A stretch of DNA of 64,000 bases, taken from contig CP126204.1 of NCBI GenBank assembly GCA_030272155.1, forward strand, positions 2,285,501 through 2,349,500, given 5' to 3'. The position numbers and the translations under genes were made by a program. Positions 57,084-64,000 of this stretch are shown in pieces; positions within the stretch are counted from its first letter, which is position 1; each line of letters opens with the position of its first letter. This DNA comes from Tetradesmus obliquus (Eukaryota > Chlorophyta > Chlorophyceae > Sphaeropleales > Scenedesmaceae). The notes beneath the pieces were generated by a model. It ran no database searches. It had not been told where the DNA came from and saw nothing but the letters and a program-made list of their open reading frames with translations.

Positions 57084-60000
57084 GTCAGGGGTGTAGAACT
57101 AGAGCGCCCGTAGACGTCGATAAAGGCGGCGTTGGCGAGGCAGCTCTTCTCCGCAGCCGCACCCGCAGCAGCAGGCAGCAGCAGCTGAGCAAGCGCACCA
57201 CGACGTACAGACATGCACAACCACGCCAGCAGCTACGCTCGGCATACGCTCCCAGCAGACCACGCTGCTTCACACAAATGCAGGCAAAAGTTGAAGCAAA
57301 TCAACCAAGCTTACGGGAGATGGCAAGCGTGGCCCTTGTGCTGGACACCCCGGTGGAATCCACGAGCGCCACCTGGCACGTGCTGGTGCGCAGCTGGTTG
57401 TCGTTGTTCACGTTCACGCGGTATGTCACCGCGCCCGAGGTGCTGACCGAGGGGATGTCGTTCATCATGCCAGAGGTGTTGGTGCAGCCGGTGACGCTGA
57501 ACGTGAGCGAGCCGGTTTCGAAGTTGTCTTCGTTCGGGCCGCGCGAGATGTTGCTGGCCCAGCCGCTGACGGTGTAGGTGCCGGGGTTGGCGGGAGCGGA
57601 GATGGCGGCGCCAGCAGTGAAGGTGGGAGGGTCGTTGACTGTAGGCGGAGGGAGGACAGCGGCAGCAGCAGCAGCAGCAGATGTTCGCGTCAGCAACAGC
57701 AGAAGCGGCGCGGAAAGCAGTGATGGCGGCACCCGGTGCCTTGCCTTGCATTTCATGCTTCGTCAGCAGCTCACCAGACCAATTTTGCATGTGAGCATGC
57801 CTCTCTGTAATCTACGCAACTCATCAGCCGCCTTGCAGTTCACATCTGCAGTCGGTGGTGGCAAGTGCAGCAGTCGCAACCCACGCGCAGTGCGCTGTAC
57901 AGCACATGTGCTACAAGTTTCAAGTCCTACCCATCAGAAGCAGGCAAGCCTACTTGAGCCTATGCTGCTTACCTGGGGTGATCACCACAGTGAGAGGCAC
58001 GCCTGCTGATCTTGCGCCTCCAGAATCAACCAGCGTCACATTGCACGTCGTCGTGCCGTACGCATTGGGCGCTGGCGCGAAGCTCAGCTGGCCGGCATTC
58101 GTCATGCGCGGCGCCGTATTGAACATTGTAAAGTTGGCATCACTGGTGCACGCCAGATTGAAAACCAGGGCATTGTCGATCTCGCCGGGTCCGGCTGAGA
58201 TGCCAGTGGCCCAGTTGTTCTGCACGTAGGTGCCAGAGTCCTCGACCACGGTGATGGCTCGGTCTGCAGCAGCGACTGAGAAGCTGGGCGCGTCGTTCAC
58301 TGCAGGTGCACAGAAGAAGCCGGCACAGGGCTGCTGTTGGTACGGGGCGTGAAGTGTACCATGCAGTGAAGGCGCTTTACATATGCATATTGCGCAATGC
58401 ATGGTAGCAGCCTGCTTTGAAGTTCAAAGGTGCAGTGACAGGGTCTTGCTTTGCAGCAAGGGTTCACAAACAGGGGGAGGCAGCAGTGTACTTTTGTAAG
58501 CTGGCCCTAGCCATCTTTGAGGAGCTGAGCATCACATGTGTATACAGCAGTCTTGTGAATCGGCAGCAGATGTACAAGATTTCTGCCCACCTGGAGTCAC
58601 CACGATGACTACAGATGATGTTGCAGACAGGCCACCTGGAATCTGCTCAGTCAGGCGCACAGTGCAGCTGGCGTTGCCAAACATGTCAGGGCCTGGCGTG
58701 AAGCTGAGGTTGCCGGTGACGGCGTTGATTGCAGGGGGAACTGAGAAGAGCCCAACGGTGGCTGAGGAGCAGTTGAGAGTGAATGCCAGCGGATCTGTCT
58801 CTCCTGGGCCTGGGGAGATGCCAGTGGCCCAGATGGCATTGTATGCGCCAGAGTCCTCAGCGACAGTGACTGTTGCGCTGGTCCGGTTGAAGCTGGGAGG
58901 GTCGTTCACTGCAAGGCAGAAGTCACAGCACAAGGCAGTCCGGGCAGACATGGGAGAACATGGCATTAAAAGTCTCATTGCAACCAACCCCACCCTTTTG
59001 GCTGTAGCAGCGCCTTCATTCTTTCAACGGTAGCAACACACTGCAGATGCACACGGGCAGTGTGCTGAATGAGCATGGATTGTCACAGTGCAGCGACACG
59101 TGTGTGCTGCAATCATGTATGACGTGTTCCAGGGACTCGGATGTGCAGCAGCCTGCCCAGCTGTTTCGAAGCTGTACAGGCATGTCTATCATGGTCAAGC
59201 GGTACACCTATTGCTATGTTGATGTTTCTATGCAGGCTTTCAACCTCCGCAGCGCTCCTGCAAATCATACGCGCTGCGATGGTAGCAGCAACGCAGCAGC
59301 GAGTGGCCTGATGTCACACACGTCTCACCTTCTGTCACAACGATACTCAGTGTGCCGTTAGTGGACAGGCCGTTAGCGCCAGACGTCTCAGCCAGGGACA
59401 CAACGCAGTCATTTGTGCCGAAGGCAGTTGCAGCTGTCTTGAAGGTCAGCACGCCAGTCGCCGCTGATATCGCAGGAGCTTGCGAAAACATTTCTGGGCT
59501 TCGGCAGCTGACTGTGAAGGCGAGTGTCTCATTCTCCCCTGGGCCTGCGCTGATGTTTGTGGCCCAGGCAGCGCTGTATAGGGGGCCGTTCTCAGCAACC
59601 GCAACTGTAGTGTTGGCTACTGAGAAGCTTGGCGGGTCATTCACTGCGGTAGCAGTAGCACCATGTTTGGTTTCAGTGTGAGCGGTCTGCTTGCAACAGC
59701 AGGCAAAAATGCGGCCTTTTGCGAACAATGAGCTGGTTGGTGGGTATGGATTGCAGCTAGCCAGCATGATTGAGCATTGTGACCATACTGCACACACATG
59801 TGCTGCTGCTCATACACAGAGCACGTGTTTGTCACATGACATGATCACAACTGAGCTGACGGCAGCCCCCAAACGTCCCTGCGACAGCCCACAACCCATT
59901 GATACAGACACGATCGTAAAAAAGCAGCCTTCACCTGCTGTCACAGCAATCGTGAACGAGACAGGCGAGGTAGTGGCTCCATCAGCATCCCTCAGTGTGA

Positions 60001-63000
60001 CGCTGCACACGCTGCTGCCGGCTGCATTCGCAGCAGGCGTGAAGCTGAGCACTCCAGCAGGGCTGAGCTGCGGCGCTGCGCTGAACAGCGTGGCACTGTT
60101 GCTGCATGCGATGATGAAGGTGACAGGCTGGCTTGCCTCCTCCGGCCCTGCTGAGACGTTTGTTGCCCAGGTGGAGTTGTAAGCTCCACTGTCCTCGAGC
60201 ACTGTCACTGTTGTGGCGCCACTGGTGTATGATGGCGGATCGTTGACTGCAATGCAGGCAGGCAAGTGCAAGCATACCCTGTCATAGAGACCAAATGACA
60301 AGCCGACACATGGCTTCTGCGCACTTCAGAGGTGTTGGTGCGATAGTATATTGTTAATACGCTTGCAATTGCCTTGAGGATTGTTGCGCTGCAGTAGTTG
60401 TGTTTGTGATGCTGCCAAACTGGCTCTGGCAAGTTGTGTTGGTGCTGCCGCCAGACTGGCTCTGGCAAGGATGCACAACGCAATGCACCAGACTGGCTCT
60501 CTCAAGGATGCACAGCGCAATGCACCAGACTGGCTCTGGCAAGGATGCACAGCGCAATGCACCAAAGTGGCTCTGGCAAGGATGCACAATGCAATGCACC
60601 AGACTGGCTCTGGCAAGGATGCACAACGCAATGCACCAGACTGGCTCGGGCAAGGACGCACAGAACAATCGTGGCAAGGATGCACAGCGCAATGCACCAG
60701 ACTGGCTCTGGCAAGGATGCACAGCGCAATGCACCAGACTGGCTCGGGCAAGGATGCACAGCGCAATGCACCAGACTGGCTCTGGCAAGGATGCACAGCG
60801 CAATGCACCAGACTGGCTCTGGCAAGGATGCACAGCGCAATGCACCGGACTGGCTCTGGCAAGGATGCACAGCGCAATGCACCAAACTGGCTCTGGCAAG
60901 GATGCACAATGCAATGCACCAGACTGGCTCGGGCAAGGACGCACAGAACAATCGTGGCAAGGATGCACAGCGCAATGCACCAGACTGGCTCTGGCAAGGA
61001 TGCACAGCGCAATGCACCAGACTGGCTCTGGCAAGGATGCACAGCACAATGCACCAATTTGGCTCTGGCAAGGATGCACAGCGCAATGCACATGTCTTTG
61101 CCGCTCACCTGGTGTCACCACAACCACAAGCAGATCTGAAGCAGTCAGGCCGCCATTCATCTTCTCAGTCAGCGTCACCGTGCAGCTGGCGTTGCCAAAC
61201 TTGTCGGCGACAAGTGCAAAAGTGAGGTTGCCGGTGACGTTGTTGATTGCAGGCGGAGTCGAGAATAGACTGGCCCCGGGAACACCTGACATGCAGTTGA
61301 CTGTGAACTCCAGCGGGTCTGTCTCCCCTGGGCCTGATGAGATGTTGGTGGCCCAGGCAGCGCTGTAGGCGCCAGAGTCCTCAGCGACAGTCACGATTGG
61401 GACAGCTGTGAAGCTTGGAGGGTCGTTCACTGCACGAGTGGACAAACGCACAGGCAGTGCACGCTGTCATGATATGGGCGATGCACATGCATGAACACAA
61501 CAGCACAATGGTGTGTACACAAGCATTTGAAGCATGCTGGAGTCATCAAATGCCTGCACATTGCAGATACTGATGCATCCGCGCTTGTTGTGCCATGCAG
61601 CATTCTCAACAACCTTCCCAGAGAGGATGATTGCACGACTCTGGGGTTCAAAAATGCACAGTGAAGCCTTGACGGCAGTTAACAGGCACCTACCAGACAC
61701 AACCTCAACAGTGAAGCTCTGCGCTGCTGAGCTTTCTCCCTCGCTGTCTGTCAGCGTGGCGTTGCAGCTGCTGTTGCCAAAGGCCCTGGGTGCAGGGGTG
61801 AACGTGAGGTTCCCTGCAGGGCTGAGCTTTGGCGCTGCGCCCTGGCTGAACAGAGCAGTGTTGCTGCATGCCACTGTGAAGGTGACAGTCTGACCGGCCT
61901 CCTCTGGGCCTGGGGAGATGGCAGTTGCCCAGGCGCTGCTGTAGGCGCCTGTGTTTTCATCAACCGAGATGTCGCTTGGGCCTGCTGTGAATGACGGCCG
62001 GTCGTTCACTGCAGTGACAACAGCAGAAAGGGACAGCGGTAGCGGCAACAATGTGCTTGTGAATGGATGTTTTATTTCTACTGCACGAGCTGCTGCAACT
62101 GACTGGCAGGCTCTTGTGGCAATCACGGAGTGGATGAACCCCGCATTACGCATCTTCCATGATCACGGTTTTTTACGGAGCAGTCTAGTAGTTGCCCTGC
62201 CACAATTTGCACGGTTGCCATGGCGACCCGTGCGTTTTGTCGCAAGGTGTTGTGGAGTGTGAATGACCACACACATCAAGTGCCTAGGCATGCCAGCAGC
62301 TCCATCAGCGCAATGTCGCACATCAACCTACACACAGTTGGCAGTGTACTCTTGAAGCTGAAGGGTGCGTGAACCTGTACATTTATGATTGCAAAACTGC
62401 CACTCTTGGGCTCAGGACAGCGATTGCAACAAAGCAATGTGCGCTCACGTCCTTAAAAAGTATACATGAGTATTCTGGCTGTCCTGCAATGTCTGGAATG
62501 TGTTCGATGTCTGGACATGGCAAAAGTATGTCCAGATAAGGGAGAGCAGGACATCAAACTGACTTCATGTTCAATTATGTAAGGACACTACGTGAATCAC
62601 AAACAGCACCCAAACGGCGGTGCGCATTTGACGTTGACTGTTCAGCAGCATTCGCCTGCTGATGTGCTGCTCACCTGAGGTTACTACAATGCTCAACGGT
62701 GCAGAGAAATTGAGGCCATTTGGCATCTGCTCAGTCAGCGTCACCGAGCAGTTGGCATTGCCATATATGTTGGCGCGCGGAGTGAATGTGAGGTGCCCAG
62801 TGTTGTTGATCGCAGGAGCCCCTGCAACTGTGAACAAATCAGTGCCTGTGGGACAATTGACTGTAAACTGCAGTGGATCCTCATCGCCTTCGCCTGCTGA
62901 GATGTCTGTGGCCCAAGAAGCACTGTAGGTGCCAGAATCCTCCTTCACGGTGATGGGCGACTCCCCAGCCTGGAAAGTGGGGGCGTAGTTGACTGCAGCA

Positions 63001-64000
63001 GCGCCAACAGCAGCGGCAGACACACCAGCAAGACGGTCAGCAGATGAAACGCAGCCACAGCAGGGCACACCCGGCATGCAGTCGCAGCAGACACATCATG
63101 TGTGCTCCATGTAGCTCCACAGCATGCACAGTGCACTCCCGCCTCCTCACCGTCTGTCACTTCAATGCTCAGTGGTGCTGTGGCCTTCAGGCCACCCTGG
63201 AAGGTCTCTGCCAGCGTCACGGTGCAGTTGGTGCTGCCTGGCGTGTTCTTGGCAGGCGTGAAGCTCAGCACGCCATCAGCAGAGATGCTTGGGCCGGCAG
63301 TGAACAGCTTGCTGTCCGAGCAGTCAATGCTCATGCCGAGCTGCTGGCCCTGCTCCCGTGGCCCGGCTGAGATGTTGCGTGCCCAGGTCTTGTTGAAGTC
63401 CCCAGAGTCACCAGCCACGGTGATGGTGGCGTCACCGGCTGTGAAGCTGGGCGGGTCGTTGACCGGCGTCACCTCGATGGTCAAGCCAGCGCTGGACTTC
63501 AGGCCGCCATCACCATCCTCGGTCAGCGTCACTGTGCAGTTGCTGCTGCCAAACGCGTCCTCGGCAACGGTGAAGGTCAGCATGCCATCAGCATCCACGC
63601 TGGGGGCTGTGGTGAACAACTCGCCTGCCGCGTCGTCGCAGGACGTGCTGAAGGTCATCGTCTGGTTCTCGCCGCGGCCGGCGGAGATCTGGCTTGCCCA
63701 CGGCTGGCGGTATGGGGCGGCGTCCTCAGCAACAGTGACGCGGGCGTTGCTCACATTGAAGCTGGGCGCGTCGTTCACTGCAGGCGCATGCATGCACACA
63801 GTCAAAGCGCGGCCAACAGTCAAACAGCGGCGCGCAAGCTCAAGGCAGGAGGCAGCACATGGCGGCTGCTCGGGCACACGCGCCCTGCAGCTTGCGGCAG
63901 CACACATGCATGCACGCTAGCCGCTGGTGCCGTGAGCCACACCCACCGCCAGCCACACCCACCGCCAGCCCCGCACCTGATTCAATGACAATGTCCAGTG
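56192..64000 (-). CDS. Second giant tandem-domain/C-type lectin protein, 3' part (5' end outside window)
   Basis: A paralogue of the gene at 1763-27504, read from the right edge. Twelve exons in the window: 64000-63977 (partial), 63777-63151 (two domains), 62992-62675, 62008-61694, 61429-61109, 60246-59935, 59643-59329, 58908-58591, 58299-57973, 57638-57315, 57041-56801, 56408-56192 (TAA). They give 1,218 residues in one frame, all domain borders in phase 1. Ten complete repeat domains carry the same motifs ([23 protein letters not shown], paired Cys, VTP), and the last one has ANPGT in place of the EDSG strand, as in the first gene. The lectin exons are 241 and 217 bp, exactly as in the paralogue, and are split in the same Trp codon. 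The lectin loop, however, reads PRAND where the paralogue has EPN, so calcium-dependent sugar binding is doubtful. Probably secreted; start, signal peptide and total length are unknown. Confidence 0.87.
57089..57155 (-). repeat. Partial copy of the lectin exon 5' part in the upstream intron
   Basis: The sense strand repeats the Cys-Leu-Ala-Asn-Ala-Ala-Phe-Ile codons and part of the Phe-Tyr-Thr-Pro region of the exon at 57041, with substitutions and a deletion. It lies between the last repeat-domain exon and the real lectin exon. Confidence 0.85.
60410..61092. repeat. 37-bp minisatellite in an intron of the second giant gene
   Basis: About 18 copies of a 37-bp unit (caccagactggctctggcaa followed by ggatgcacagcgcaatg), some truncated or with small variants such as ggctcggg and an acagaacaatcgt insert that occurs twice. 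37 is not a multiple of three and the unit has no stop in these frames, so long false open frames appear on both strands. Confidence 0.95.
62276..62674. other. Non-coding part of a 666-bp intron in the second giant gene
   Basis: The intron spans 62009-62674. Nothing recognisable is seen apart from one short duplicated phrase around tgtctggaatgtgttcgatg. Confidence 0.5.

Noticed and set aside
60400-61368. Plus-strand open frame of about 322 codons, and similar long frames on both strands, over the minisatellite
   Set aside because: They arise because a 37-bp repeat without stops cycles through all frames; they overlap a phase-consistent intron and end inside antisense of a real exon.

Overview
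The window looks like nuclear DNA of a green alga, probably a chlorophycean. I only guess at the Scenedesmaceae and cannot confirm it. Four things point this way: short introns with GT/GC-AG borders in every gene, heavy CTG/CAG repeats, secreted proteins with Ser-Pro linkers and an Arg-Arg-Leu-Leu-Gln motif, and TGTAA motifs 100-215 bp past two stop codons. A CEP104-type ciliary-tip protein suggests a lineage that builds or once built cilia. I see no RNA gene, CRISPR array, transposase or retroelement.

Layout. (1) 27504-1763, minus: a complete giant gene of 42 exons, about 5,227 residues. It encodes a signal peptide, an Asp-rich segment, a Cys-rich domain, a Ser-Pro linker, about 45 tandem cadherin-like/tandem-95-like domains of roughly 105 residues, and a C-terminal C-type lectin domain. 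Bases 11050-23128 are about 8.6 near-identical copies of a 1,402-bp unit that carries three domains. (2) 34236-29298, minus: a secreted two-domain fasciclin (FAS1) protein, 9 exons, about 435 residues. (3) 38653-36326, minus: an intronless GT32-like glycosyltransferase, 775 residues. (4) 39463-46499, plus: CEP104/FAP256-like protein, 13 exons, about 961 residues, with a TPR tail. (5) 53442-47557, minus: a nucleoside monophosphate kinase of adenylate kinase type with a long conserved C-terminal region, 11 exons, about 443 residues. (6) From the right edge (64000) to 56192, minus: the 3' part of a paralogue of gene 1, with 10 complete domains, the end of another, and a C-type lectin end.

All exon models were built by hand from splice motifs, reading phase and family similarity. 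In each gene the exon lengths add up to an intact frame. Genes 1, 2 and 6 are secreted or surface proteins, and gene 3 is probably a Golgi enzyme, so much of the window may serve the cell surface or extracellular matrix. That link is inference.

The two most unusual structures are the frame-neutral 1,402-bp array and the exon echoes. Echoes are decayed partial copies of exon edges sitting in the adjoining introns. They occur throughout the kinase and FAS1 genes, and once each in CEP104 and the second giant gene. Introns also carry CTG, CCTG and GAA repeats on the sense strand, a 37-bp minisatellite, and a 1.2-kb alternating purine-pyrimidine tract.
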